Shown in pieces: positions 20,219 to 32,482 of a DNA stretch of 64,000 nt (its first letter is position 1; every line of letters starts with the position of its first letter). Source of the stretch: Phellopilus nigrolimitatus (Eukaryota > Basidiomycota > Agaricomycetes > Hymenochaetales > Hymenochaetaceae); the NCBI GenBank assembly GCA_021029095.1, contig JAJOHG010000014.1, positions 248,001-312,000 of the forward strand, given 5' to 3'. The notes beneath the pieces were generated by a model, which was not told the DNA's origin, did not search any database, and saw nothing but the letters and a program-made list of their open reading frames with translations. The position numbers were made by a program, and so were the translations under genes.

Positions 20219-21766
20219 TCATCCTGTAAGCTTCATTGTGAAGTCGAATGTCTGCGCGAGTCCGCTAACATTTGGCGCAGTAGATACACTTTCTTCTCCA
20301 TCTTCGGCTCTAGACACGTTTCGTGTTGTCCTGGCTGTCCGGCCACCCACGGATTTACGAGGAAATGCTCTAGGAGAACTGCCAGGAGAGCGATGACTGA
20401 GGCGAGCACTCACGAATCCCGAAGGCCCCGAAGTTTGTTCTCTAATGTTATCCAACAAGGTGTCCCTGTACACAGGCTTGACCGGGTTTCCGTTGTGATC
20501 GAGTACTTCTGTTCCTGCTGCCTCGAACTCTTCCAGCAGCGCGGGGTTGTATCCACTCTTCCACATAGTCAGCGAAACGTCCACGTCCAGGAGCTGCACC
20601 GTCTTCAAAGCGGGGAAGGCTATATCATGATCGTCCAGAATCTTTTTTAAATTTTGGATGACAGCGGCGGGTAAGTCATCCGAATAACAATTATTACGGG
20701 CGTCCCAGTTTTTCTTCCGAAGGTGGCGAATCGATACGTCTTCCTCGCCTACAATGTCAATCCGTGCCAGGTTTAGCATAGCGGGTCCCCGCGTAGATAA
20801 TAGCCGCACGTCAGACGTGTGGAACCCGAGTTCACGAAGATTCGGCATCGTGGTCAAATCCACCAAAATCGCATCCGAGAAACTCACAAACGTGCTTATC
20901 TGACGTCCGTATTTCTCAAGAAACTCATCGATCATTTCGTTGAGGGCATCGTCCACGTAATTCTTCCCCTTGTGCAGCTCTGCGATAAACGTGGTCAAAG
21001 AAGGCAGGTGCACGCCGTGTAGTGCGGGAATGAGGATGTCGATCGCGCCTTTGATTGTGTGAAGGTGGGGCATCTCTGCGACGCCAAGTTCGGTCGCGTC
21101 GCAGAAGATCGCAACGTTTGAAATCTCCAAGACTCGAAGCTCTGTTGCGAGGTTACGCAGCAACGGCGCGAGCCTGATTTTCGACGCGAATCGCCAGTCC
21201 AGAACTTGAAGAGAGGGACACAGTGCCATCACCACGTCCCCAAAAGGGTGTTCACCATCCGTCGGCTCGAAAAGCATGCAGACACTGAGGTGAGTCAGGC
21301 TGGTGCAGTGACGAAGGATGGCTTCTGCCAGGGTATAGACGGATGTCACATTCGCACGGGAAGAAAGTTTTGCTTTGGGCCGGTTCCATGTTTCCAAGTC
21401 CATACACGATTCAGGCTCATCTATGAGCATTATATCCATCCTTCGCGTATATCGGGCCAAGTTTCCTGCCAAATCAGATGAATTCTCGAGCGCATTACTG
21501 AGTGCGCATAGACCGTGAACGTTGCGAATGTATACGAGTTCATAAAGGAGTTCTTTCGTCAAAGCATGAAACAACTTCGAAACCAACGTGAGCGAATGTC
21601 TGGTAAATATGTCGTTGCGGTTAGCTTGTCCGCGGCGATGACGTTTGGCGAGAAATGGATTACATGGGCCCCGTGTGCGTCCGTTCTTGCCGGTAGTCCA
21701 GTTCGATGAAGAGAGCTCAGAAAATATCTTGAACAGAATTTCGTCAGGAAGCGAGAGTAGCGACAT
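20219..21766 (-). CDS. F-box protein
   Basis: Single exon, 515 aa, opening MSLLSLPDEILFKIFSELSS, an F-box. It is followed by TRHSLTLVSKLFHALTKELLYE (about residues 54-75), the same post-F-box helix seen in the gene at 33,258. The central part is Leu-rich without sharp repeats. The C-terminal 70 residues are Ser/Arg-rich and probably disordered. It is likely an SCF adaptor. It belongs to a family different from the duplicated-arm F-box pair but the same as the 33-kb gene (shared YTRRMDI/YTKRLDI motif). Sequence between 19,950 and 20,218 shows nothing else. Confidence 0.82.
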   Translation of the reverse strand: MSLLSLPDEILFKIFSELSSSNWTTGKNGRTRGPCNPFLAKRHRRGQANRNDIFTRHSLTLVSKLFHALTKELLYELVYIRNVHGLCALSNALENSSDLAGNLARYTRRMDIMLIDEPESCMDLETWNRPKAKLSSRANVTSVYTLAEAILRHCTSLTHLSVCMLFEPTDGEHPFGDVVMALCPSLQVLDWRFASKIRLAPLLRNLATELRVLEISNVAIFCDATELGVAEMPHLHTIKGAIDILIPALHGVHLPSLTTFIAELHKGKNYVDDALNEMIDEFLEKYGRQISTFVSFSDAILVDLTTMPNLRELGFHTSDVRLLSTRGPAMLNLARIDIVGEEDVSIRHLRKKNWDARNNCYSDDLPAAVIQNLKKILDDHDIAFPALKTVQLLDVDVSLTMWKSGYNPALLEEFEAAGTEVLDHNGNPVKPVYRDTLLDNIREQTSGPSGFVSARLSHRSPGSSPRAFPRKSVGGRTARTTRNVSRAEDGEESVSTAPNVSGLAQTFDFTMKLTG

Positions 21767-22694
21767 TTGCTGGTGGATTGTGTTGTAGTCAAATCAGTGA
21801 GACGTATGTGGCTCCTGTTGAATTGCTTCGAGATAAACGTACCCATTCGGGACTGCTTACGTTAATAGCTTCCTCGTGCCACAACCAGCTCACGTGATTT
21901 CAACACCAGTTACTATATTTGGATGAGTCATCATTTATTCGCATCTAAATCGAGTAATTTAGGTACCTTAGTCACCTTGCCCCTTCCTTGCCTGCCACAA
22001 CCGTGACTACATTGACAAGGAATTCGAATTCATAACGATTATTTGGTCAAGTCAGTTCGTAAACACGACTATAGTGCTCCCGCATTCAAAACCAACTTTG
22101 CCGGAGACTTACCGAAGATTTGACAGACGGTTAAATTTTAGTCACTTTCCTCGTAGGACGCGGAACCGTTGATGCTCAACAGACTAACTGTGCGATGACA
22201 TGGGCTCTTGCCTATGGATTGATGCACGGTTTATCAGGAAAGAATAATCACTACAGCCCGGCCGCAAATATGAAAAGGTTAGCAGGATGGCTTTACCTTC
22301 CATCGCTTAACCAAGCAGTATTCAAGCCTCGTTCAGAATGATTGATAGCACAGCGCTCTTTTGCGGTGATAATCGTTCTCGGACACCGCATGCCTCCTAT
22401 ACAGTAATTTACGAAGGGCCCCTTCTTCGGCTCTAAAAGGTACGATAAGCTACGCTTTCTTGATTGATAACCTCGCTTCCAGCGCTCACATTATATCAGC
22501 CGGACTTATCGTTGCTTCCTCAATAGAAATCAAATGAATGAAAACTTATACATATTTCTGAGTGTTCAGCTCGCTGATTCTCGCGCAGGTGCTTGCGGGT
22601 AACTATTCGACCTGTCAGCCGAGCGAAAGTGTGCTCTAACATCTAACGGCTGGTACAATTGGCCGTTTCCCCAATCATCGCTTAATCGCCTCTC
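21767..22694. other. Intergenic
   Basis: Divergent promoter region of the F-box and permease genes. No gene, RNA or repeat recognised. Confidence 0.5.
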
Positions 22695-24998
22695 ATGGAT
22701 TCTGCAAAACCCAATATCGCACAGATCGAAGACGGTACTGCCAGCCTTTCTACCGACGAGGCGTTCCTCGTTAGCCTCGGATACAAGCAGGAGTTTAAAC
22801 GTTGCTTTAGCAAGGTAGAGTTGTTTGGCGTTTCTTTCAGTATCATTGGCCTGGTTCCGTCCATTGCGTGCGTACTCCACGCGCAATTGCATACCCTGCG
22901 TGTTTTTTGAACTGAGGCTCGAATTACGCTTAGTTCTGCGTGTGTGTACGCGATTCCGAATGGCGGGCCTTCAGCAATGGTTTGGGGTGTGAGTTCGTCC
23001 ATTCATACTGGCACGAAACAAAGTATTAACTATGACAGTGGGCGACCTGCGTGCCGTTCTTGGCTTGCATCGGACTCGCGATGGGAGAGCTGGGTTCCGC
23101 GATGCCGACCTCTGGTGGACTTTATTACTGGACTTTCACCTTCTCATCCCCACGTTGGCGGTGTCTGCTTTCCTGGATAGTCGGATGTAGGTCATCACAT
23201 TTTAATATTCCTCTTATCAGCTCATCATGTCCGCTAATCAATAGATGCAAACACTATTGGACTCATCGCTGGTCTTGCTTCAGTGGACTACGGCTTGGCG
23301 ATCCAGGTTATGGCTGCGGCGAGCATAGGGACCGATATGGCTTTCACGCCCACGACAGCTCAGACATTGTAAGCATTCGCTGCGAATTCTTCTCTGCAAG
23401 CAAATCTTCTTATATTGCACATCGATGGCTTCTAGCGGCGTTTACGCTGCGCTCCTCATCACCCATTCCATAATCTGCAGCATTGGGACGCGGTTCCTTG
23501 CACGGATGCAGAATGTCTACGTCCTGCTAAATATTCTGTGCATCTCGTCTCACGGATTCCATCTCAAGGTTCTTTACTCATAGGCTTAACCTCGACAGGC
23601 TCATCTTGGCAATTGTTGTCGCTCTCCCTACTGCCACGCCCAAAGAGTTCCGGAACTCCGCCAACTATGCTCTCGGTAACTTCACTAATCGTAAGCACCC
23701 TTTTGCTTTATGGGTTAGATGTTCTCACCAAATTTTGCTAGTGAGTGGATGGACCGATGGCTTCGCCTTTATTCTGAGCTTTCTGACGCCTCTCTGGACT
23801 ATCGGTTAGCATCTCCAAGCGACTTACTTATTCACTTATTTCCTCATACTTTTTTGCGGTCGTTCCGTAGGCGCGTTCGACTCCAGTCTGCATATCAGCG
23901 AAGAGGCGACGAATAGCCAAACTGCTGTCCCATTCGCAATGATTTGGTCGGCCGTACTAGCAGGTTTCCTTGGCTGGGGTAGGTCTCTGGCTCTAGTCTA
24001 TCGTCTTTCCTGACGTTTGCATCAGGAGTGAACGTGGCGCTTGCTTTCAACATGGGTACCGATCTGGAGGGAATAGTGTCGAACGAGATCGGCCAGCCAT
24101 TAGCGACGGTGGATCTATCCGTGTTTCCCTGCTAGAACGGAAACTGATATCGAGAATGCGTAGATTTTCTTCAACAGCTTCGGAAAAACGGGGACTTTGG
24201 TCCTTTGGTCATTCCTCGTGATCGTCCAGTTTATGATGGGCTCGAGCACAGTCAGTTAATACCTTTTTCATGTCTGATTTATCTCGTTAATCCTGTTCTG
24301 AATCCCTAGTTGCTCGCGTCTTCACGCCAGACATTCGCTTTCGCGCGCGACGGCGGTCTCCCGCTTTCAAGGTTTATCTACCGGATGAACTCATACACGC
24401 AGACACCCGTCAACGGCGTCTGGGTCGCGGCGTTTTTCGCGCTCATGCTCGGCTTGCTTGCGTTTGCCGGGGAGTCCGCACTCTCAGCGATCTTCACCGT
24501 CGCCGTCATCGGCCTGTATGTCTCGTACAGCATCCCGATCGTCGCGCGCTTCGTGTTTAAAAACAGTTTCAAACCCGGCCCCTTCCACCTCGGGAGATAC
24601 GTGAGTGGCTCAGTTATGTACCGCCGCCACTTGTACAATGAAAATCAGTTTATTCATGATTGTGTTGTCCATTTCATCTACAGAGCCTACCTATCGCAAC
24701 AGTTGCTGTCTCCTGGATGACCTTCATGTCCGTTGTGTTTTTGTTCCCCCTGGAGCCCAGTGCAACGGCCAACGAAATGAATTACAGCGTCGTCGTGTTC
24801 ATGGGCGTTTTGTTTTTCTCACTCACATACTATTTCTTCCCCGTGTATGGCGGCATACACTGGTTTAAGGGCCCAGCGGGCGTGCTCCGCCAAGAGGAGC
24901 TCGCAGAGAAGGCGCAGAATTTTGAATCTGAGTCAATTGAGGATTCGGCGAAGGTAGACGAGGTCGTGACAGGTGTGAAGGAGCTGGAAAGAGACTGA
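22695..24998 (+). CDS. Amino-acid/GABA-type permease (APC family)
   Basis: Twelve exons: join(22695..22867, 22934..22988, 23039..23186, 23245..23368, 23436..23537, 23584..23690, 23742..23804, 23871..23978, 24026..24108, 24164..24250, 24310..24600, 24684..24998), 1,656 nt, 551 aa. All eleven splice phases close. Motifs include ELFGVSFSIIGLVPSIA (first helix), MGELGSAMPTSGGLYYWTF, LLASSRQTFAFARDGGLP and a C-terminal hydrophilic tail. About 12 membrane helices are expected, and the layout matches fungal APC transporters of the GABA/choline permease group. The protein is placed at the plasma or vacuolar membrane as a proton-coupled importer. The exact substrate cannot be read from sequence. Confidence 0.92.
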
Positions 24999-25307
24999 AG
25001 TACCATTGTCGAACCTGCGCTCACTTTTTTCTTCAGCGTTCTGTACACAAAATTTATACGAGTCGATTTCGTTATATACAGAAATCCAAATGTTATTTCA
25101 ATTCAAAAAAAAAAAAAAAAAGCTCGATGGGCTAGTAAGTAAAATGTCTGAAAATCAACTCTCCAATTCGGTACCAGCCGCAACGCAGGTTTGGAAAGTT
25201 GAGATCCGCTTGCTATTCCCAAACTCCGGTCAAGAATGGGCATTCCTTCTGTGCATAACGGCCCTGAGTTCAGCTTACATAATATACAACATACCAGACA
25301 TATATTC
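24999..25307. other. 3' region between convergent genes
   Basis: Contains an uninterrupted A run at about 25,107-25,123. No gene seen. Confidence 0.6.
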
Positions 25308-26505
25308 CTATAACTTCGAGACCAGCACCCAGCGCTGCTCAACACCCTCTCCCCCAAGATACCGCGCGCGTCCCTCGCCTTCGAGCTTCTTCAGGTGCAG
25401 TCCCACTCCGTGCGCGGCAGGTAGCCACAGGCTTTCCGGGTAGTCCTTATAAATCTGAGCTACGACGCCCCAGATTGTCCACGCCGGTGGTCGCTCGGTT
25501 TCTTCAGTTCCGTCCTTCGAATCCGAAGCGGGTGGCGGGCCACTCAGCACATCGACTATCTGCGCCTCACGGTCCATCCGGTGCTTGATGTACTCCGCGA
25601 TGAGCGCCGGCCCGTCCTCGACGACAGGACCGTGCCCCGGGTAGACCGCCGCGAAGTCGGCGTCGGCATCCGTATCAAGCCGCCACGCAAGAACGCGCTG
25701 TAGGCTCCGGATGTACGCGCCAAGGTCCTCAAATACGGCCGTGCCCTGGCCGAGAACGCTATCAGCTGAGAAAAGCGCATGTGGTCGCTCGCTGCTACGT
25801 AACAGCAAGCAGATGGAATCAGTCGTGTGGCCAGGCGTGTGCAGTACTTCGAGCGAGGCAGATCCGTCTGAGGTTTGCAGATGCTGAGATTCGGAGAGAT
25901 CGTGGATGGGTGCGCCCGAGGGCGAGGCGGTATAGGATGCCGTGGGAAGGGACGAGAGGATGGTTTGAAAAGCGTCTTCGTGGGTTGACGACGTGGACGA
26001 GGCCGGCGAGGGATACTTGTGTATGCGAGGTGGGGAATAAGCACCCGCTTCTTCGCCATCCTCTTCATATATTTTGCGTAAGAGCTTCAACACGTCGGCC
26101 AGTCCACCAAAATGATCATGGTGCTTGTGCGTGACGACTATGTCTGACACGAGACAGCTATGTTTCTCAGTCCTGACAGCACTTCCACTATTGGCTTGTA
26201 GTGCAGATTCGAGGAGAGATGGGTACGAATCGCGTCCTTCACCCGTGTCGATGAGGATATACGGCGGACGTTGGCCAACGAGGTAGGTGTTCGTCCCCTG
26301 TAAGGTAAACTTCCCCGGGTTCTACCACAACATCAGTTTCGTGACTTCAAACCTCACGATAGAATCTGATGTACTTGTCCCAATATCCGAACAACACAAT
26401 CGCTCAGCTTCAAATGCACTTCATCAGCGACTTGTCCGAGGATCCTCGAGTCATAACTGAACTCCGTACTCGAGAGATGTTTGGTAGCACCCGAAGACCC
26501 TCCAT
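25308..26505 (-). CDS. LACTB2-like metallo-beta-lactamase protein
   Basis: Exons: complement(25308..26321, 26375..26407, 26470..26505), 1,083 nt, 360 aa. Short exons 1 and 2 encode MEGLRVLPNISR and LSDCVVRILGQ, joining in phase to NPGKFTLQGTNTYLVG, the family opening. Metal ligands are visible in VVTHKHHDHFGG (HxHxDH), LHTPGHTTDS, FSADSVLG and YPGHGPV. The C-terminal winged-helix segment ends in LHLKKLEGEG. The human LACTB2 relative is a mitochondrial single-strand endoribonuclease; a similar role here is inference. There is an insertion of about 60 residues rich in Ser between the first ligand group and the PGHT motif. It is convergent with the permease. Confidence 0.9.
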
Positions 26506-26566
26506 CCCTCCAATTAAATCAGAGCTTTGGAAACCGATACAGCGATTAGAGAAAGCAAAGCTGCTT

Positions 26567-26612
26567 GGAGATGATTTAGTCACACGTGACGTTTGGTGAC
26601 AATTTAGTGACC
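26567..26612 (+). repeat. Dispersed 46-bp repeat, copy 1
   Basis: The segment from GGAGATGATTTAGTCACACG to GACAATTTAGTGACC recurs at 33,054-33,098 with few changes. It contains palindromic GTCAC/GTGAC elements, suggesting a transposon terminus. Confidence 0.6.
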
Positions 26613-26880
26613 ACGCCACATATTAGTAATGATGGCCGTAAGACTGACTTCTCGGCTCGCTTCCGCTTCGGATGCCTTTTGCGCAAACCTCATCTTAAAC
26701 ACAGGAAGCTGGGGAACCTCATCACGACCGTTTTTTCGAATGCATTAAAATGGAAGATCGAGCAACCAAAGAAGGCACAAAACAACTGTATTGACTGAGA
26801 CCAGCTTTTTGAACTTGAGAGTTACGATGAGTTCCATTGTGCACATTAGCCGTGATCGCCTGACTTTGGTTTATAACAGA

Positions 26881-27870
26881 TGTCATTGGAACTGTGAAGG
26901 AAATATCTGATGTCTCGAGATCACGTCAAGAGCTACAAGCAGATAAGTCGAGAAGCGCGAACTTCCGCAAGTCGGTCGCTCTGAGTTCTCCATACGCCCG
27001 GCGCTCGGGGAAAACTGGCGGAACCGTACAGTGCAGGCAACATGCCGTTATTACCTTCAAGGGTGTCAAAGTTGGAAATTTGGGAGGTATGAGCCCAACC
27101 TCTTTATCTTGCCATTTGTGCTAATGAGTTTCGATAGGTAGTTTACTGTCCATGGTGATTGGGCCTAGTATGATGGCCATCAACTCTGACATCACTGAGG
27201 CCCACGTTCTTCGTGGACGGTACGTTATCTATATTGACGATAATTCACGCATTCTTAAGTTAATATGCAGGTTCAATTTACTCAGCAATGTACCCGCTTT
27301 CAAATCGTACTCAAATGGAATGTCTGGCGGAGGCGGGAATAACTTCGACCGGAATGAGCTCCGCATGCCTGCGGAGGTCAAGGAATCGCAGGTAGGGATG
27401 GGCGACACCCCAGATAACTTGTCGTGACGAGCGTCAATCGTGCACATCAAGGCAGACAACCTGTCGTCCACGGCATGCCCGAGTGATCAGTGCCATGGGA
27501 GGGTGATCGAGACGGGAGAGGGATGGAGGTGCGAGAAGTGCGATCGCTCGTACTCGGACCCGGAGTATTGTTACATTATGTCGATGTCAGTTTCGGACTA
27601 TTTTGGCCAGGCGTGGTTGCAAGGCTTCAATGATGTCGGTGTCTCCGTGTTTGGCATGCTGGTGAACCAGCTCAATGAGGCGAAGGTACGTGAAGTAGTA
27701 ACTACCGTATATCTGATATGTTACATTTTCAGTTGAGAGATGAAGCGGAATACAACACCTTCGTGGCTAAAGCCAATCGCCACAAAAACGAGCGTTGCCG
27801 ATGTGGCGGGACTTGCCGTTCATTAACAATAATGAGCGGGCCTCTCAGCAGATTCGGCGATGAGCTCGCC
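26881..27870 (+). pseudogene. RPA1 (replication protein A 70-kDa) fragment
   Basis: Only the C-terminal half of RPA1 is present. It starts with VIGTVKEISDVS, VITFKGVKVGNLGG and ITEAHVLRG, then SQVGMGDTPDNLS. A TGA follows at 27,426-27,428, directly before RASIVHIKADNLSSTACPSD. The zinc ribbon C-x4-C..CEKC, YIMSMSVSDYFGQAWLQGF and FNDVGVSVFG come next, then an intron and EAEYNTFVAKA, after which the frame is lost. The missing N-terminal DNA-binding domains, the in-frame stop and the scrambled segment near 26,925-27,030 show that it is non-functional. In living copies this domain binds the RPA trimer and ssDNA. A true RPA1 should exist elsewhere in the genome. Confidence 0.85.
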
Positions 27871-27970
27871 ACAGACTTCCTACGTGTCCCAAGCCTACGC
27901 ATAGAGCTATATAAGCTTCACCCTCGTCTCATGACAGTTCACTCCGATCTTTCTAATTGCCACTCTTGCT

Positions 27971-30900
27971 ATGCCTGCTACCGCTCACGACAGTACTCTT
28001 CGCACTTCCGACCTTGGCTTTGTCTCGCCCGTACCTCCTACTCATGTGCAGTCGAACAAAGAAAATGATACGGAACATTGGCAGTCTGTACCCGCGTGTG
28101 GCGCAACACCCTCGCACCATGTCTATACCGCGCCGATCCAGAAGTCGGAGCAGGACGACCGCGCATACCGTGTCGTGCGCCTCGAGAACGGGCTCGAGGC
28201 CGTTCTGGTGCACGACGCGGGAACGGACAAAGCCGCCGCGAGCATGGACGTGGCGGTCGGACACCTCAGCGACCCAGTAAGTGCCGAGCTTTTATTTGCT
28301 TGTATTTGCGGAATGGAGATCGAGCGAACGAGATGTGTGCCGAGCTGAGCCAAGCCTTACATGGGCTACGGTTATAAACATTTGCGGATTTCTGGTGCCT
28401 TTGAGCACTAAGGATCTTAGTTGCGGGTGTAGAGTGCTGGATGTGTGACAGAGGCAGTTTATTTAAAAGCCTACAACAGGCGTTGCTTTTCTAATATCCA
28501 TTGCCAACATTTAAAGCCTGTGTTTTGGAAGAACTTTCTGCCAAAACAATCGAGTCTGTCAGACGAAATTGTCACTATGTCAGGAAGTCCGTAGAACTGT
28601 CAGATCCGCTCTTTCTAGAAAAGAAACGTGGCATATAATAGCACTCTCCTAACCACCTTGCTCATTTTTCTATGCTTTTATGTGCCCTACCTTTCTAATT
28701 GCGACTCCTTTTTCCTCAGGATGATATTCCCGGCTTAGCTCACTTTTGCGAACACCTATTATTTTTGGTGAGCAAGAAGAGCCCGCAGTTGTCCGGCATA
28801 ACCTCAAGTTTCCGAGTGCTGGTCTCATCCCGTTATAATCATGTGCTGACAAATCATCTGTATTCAGGGAACGGAACAGTATCCCAAAGAGAATGAATAC
28901 TCGGAGGTGACTGCACTCTTATGCATTCGACCGAGACATTGTTGACTATCACAAACCATTCAGTATCTTGCAAAGAATAGCGGCATATACAACGCCTCTA
29001 CGGCCGCTTCTAACACTAACTATTACTTCTCTGTCTCCTCAACCGCCTTTGCAGGCGCGCTCGAGCGGTTCGCTGGCTTCTTCCACTCTCCGCTCTTCTC
29101 ACCATCGTGCACGCTTCGTGAGATGAATGCGGTCGACTCAGAGAATAAGAAGAACCTGCAGAGCGATATGTGGCGCATCTTTCAACTCAATAAGCACCTT
29201 TCGCGCCCTGGACACGCTTGGAACAAGTTCGGCACAGGGAACAAGGCGACGCTGTCAGTGAGCTCAACTGATAGTGAAACTGAAGCTAATGCAGACATGG
29301 TCGGGAGAGAGACGAGGCGCCGGCTGATTGAGTGGTGGAGCAAGGAATACTGCGCCAGCCGGATGAGCTTGGTGCTTATTGGAAAAGGTTGCTGGAGGAA
29401 ATTATAATGATGAACGCAATACTAATTATTTGCGCAGAATCCCTTGATGAGCTCACTCAACTTGCCGCGACGCTCTTCTCGCCAATTCTAAATCGTGGTC
29501 AAGATCCTGCGCCTCTTATACTAGAGCACCCTTTCGGTCCAGATGAGCGTGGCGTACGCCTCACTTTGCAACTCTGTCATCCATCCTGCCTATGTTTACA
29601 ATGATATTTGCAGACAATCATCCATGCTAAGACTATCATGGATCTCTATGCACTGAAACTCTCCTTCCCGCTCCCCTACCAAGTGCCACACTGGCGCGTC
29701 AAACCGGCGCGCTTCCTCGCACACTTCGTTGGTCACGAGGGTCCTGGCTCGTTACATGCCTATCTCAAGAATAAAGGCTGGATCACAACGCTCGGCGCCT
29801 TCGAGGAAAGCCTCGGCCGCGGATTCGCAGTGTTCAAAGTCACAATCGATATGACGAAGGAAGGGTTCCGTGCGTTTATCTTCTAACTTCCAGTGGATTT
29901 GATTTGCTGAAACGCCCTTTTCTCTCGTTTTTGGCAGAGAATTATCGCCAAGCGCTCCTCGCATGTTACAAATACCTTTCCCTCCTACGTACTTCCGCAT
30001 TTCCCGCGTGGTTTCAGCAGGAGATTCAGACGCTCGATGCGATGCGCTTCCGTTTCGCGGAGAAGACGCCTCCTATTCAGTACGCGACGTGGATTGCAAA
30101 GCATGTGAAGCATCCGACGCCGCGCGCACTCGTGCTGAGCGGGCCGCAACTCACCTGGGATTGGGATGAGCAGCTCGTACGCGAGACTCTTGCCGGCTTT
30201 GTTGTGGAAAATGGGCGTGTCGTTGTAATCTCCAAAGACCACGCTGCCATCGGGATAACGGGCCCGTGGGCAACGGAGCCATGGTATGGCACTGAGTACA
30301 CGGTGGGGAAGCTGGAAGACGACTTCGTTTCTTTAGTGGGTATATATTTAGTATCAACACTTCGCATTGCTGATTGTTTGGCTTGCGACACTGCAGGCGC
30401 GCGAATCGAACGACATTCCGGAGTTATTCCTCCCTGGACCGAACGAGTTCATCCCTTCGAACGTCGAGGTTGAGAAGACAGAGGTTTCACAGGTTTGACA
30501 ACCCTCCTGCTTTTCATTTTTGAATTTGACTTCCTTTTATCTCTTTTCTACCGACTTACAGCCTCTTAAGTGTCCTAGTCTCATAAAGCGTACGCCTTTG
30601 ACGGAAGTCTGGCACAAGAAGGACGACCAGTTCTGGGTGCCTCGCGCACAGGTGATGATTGAAGCCCGAACGTAAGTTTAGAAAAATAAAACGCATACGT
30701 GGAAGTTCGGTTGACTTCTGAACCGTCTTTTCCAGACCAGCTTCGGGCGCATCCGCACGCGCCTCTGTCATGACGCGGTTATATGCAGACCTTGTCGAAG
30801 ACGCACTCTCCGAATATACGTACAACGCGGAACGTGCGGGCCTAAGCTATAACTTCGGGTCGACTTTAATGGGCCTGTACATCAGCCTGAGTGGGTATAC

Positions 30901-32482
30901 CGACAAGTTGCCTCTCATAACTCAGCATGTGCTTGAAAAGATCAAGAATCTCGAAATTAAAAAGGACAGACTGGCGGTCATAAAGGAGCAGGTGCGCCGG
31001 TCTATTTCTTCGCGGTCTTTGTCTTCGACCGTCGACTTATGTCCCATTCTAAGGTCAAACGGCAATGGGAAAACGTTTTCCTTGGCCAGCCTTATCAGCT
31101 TTCGGAATACTATGGCAAATATCTTCTGGCGGACCGACAATTCACGGTGTCTGAGAAACTTGCAGAAATTGAAGGCAAGCCAACTTCTTTTTGTTCTCCA
31201 AAATGGAAGCTGACGGACGACTTTGACAGGCATCACTGTTGAGGAACTGCGTGAACACACCAAAACGCTCCTCTCGCAATTCAAGTACCTTGTTTTAGTG
31301 AACGGAAATCTTCGGAAAGAGGTAAGAGAAATTATCAGCTTAAAGGCTTTAGCACCGTTTCCAAACATCTTCTAGGATGCGATTCGTATCGCATCCATGT
31401 CCGAAGATATCCTTAGTGCTCAACCTGTTCCTGAGAGCGAACTTCCTCAAGAGCTTTCAAGGCTACTTCCTAAAGGTAATTCAATGGTTCCTTGCATGGT
31501 CATTTTTATATATATATATCACGTTCCAGCTTGCAACTACATTTGGGAACTCCAGGTGCCTAATCCGAACGAAACCAACGCCAGCATCTCGTATTATTGC
31601 CACGTAGGAAGCATTTCCAACGCTCGTCTGCGCACCACGTTTCGGCTTATGGCGCAGATTACCGCCGAGCCGGCCTTCAATGTCCTGCGCACCCAGGAAC
31701 AATTAGGCTATATTGTCCACTCGTCAGAATGGCAAAGCGTCGAGTCGATCGGCTTGCGGATCGTTGTGCAGTCGGAGAAAGACCCGAAGTACCTGGAATC
31801 GCGCATTGAAGCATTCCTTGTACACATGCGTGACGTATTCGACACAATGGATGGCACGCAGTTCGAGGAGCAGAAGAAGGGACTCATCCATAAGTGGACC
31901 GAAAAGCTGAAGAACATGAACGAGGAGTCAATGCGCTTCTGGAGCCAGATTGAGTCGGGTTACCTCGACTTCAGCCGTCGCGAAAGAGACGCTGCTTTGC
32001 TTGAGAAAGTAACGAAGGCGGACGTGCTCGCAATGTTCAAGGAGTTCATCGACCCCGCTTCACCCAACCGCTCGAAGCTCTCGATCCATATGCGTCCCAA
32101 GAATCCGCCCGCGCGTAAGCTGAGCCTTGCCGCTGCGGAGGCATTCCTTGTCGCACTGCGCTCTGCGGGCGTTACTGTTGACGATGAAGCGTTCTCCGCA
32201 CAAACTGCGGACGAGCCGCCTGTCGCCGCGGTCAAGGCACACTGGGAGGGTGTGCTCTGTGACGCGAAGGCAGAGCGACCAGAAATTTCTGTAGAAGCAT
32301 TACTCACGGAGCTCGAGGAGCTTGCGCTTAGACATCCTGCAGTCGGCCAGGGTGACGTCGAGCTCAGTCCGAACGTGGCGTTTATTGCTGACGGCGCGGC
32401 CTTCAGGGAAAGCCTTGCGCTATCTGGTCCTGCGAAGCCCGTGGAGGACAGTGTTCTCGACGTGCCGTTGTCGAAGTTTTGA
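27971..32482 (+). CDS. STE23: Insulysin/Ste23-type M16 metalloprotease
   Basis: Fourteen exons: join(27971..28276, 28720..28767, 28868..28906, 28964..29387, 29438..29553, 29614..29869, 29938..30335, 30397..30492, 30562..30671, 30736..30991, 31054..31174, 31230..31321, 31376..31475, 31530..32482), 3,315 nt, 1,104 aa; every phase closes. The inverted zinc motif HFCEH (His-x-x-Glu-His) is in exon 2 (about residues 109-113). The third ligand region NAVDSENKKNLQSD is in exon 4. The inactive half includes FRLMAQITAEPAFNVLRT and QEQLGYIV, which line the chamber in insulin-degrading enzymes. Yeast Ste23 trims a-factor and degrades small peptides. Intron 1 is 443 nt, far longer than the others, and intron 11 starts GC rather than GT. 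Confidence 0.95.
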
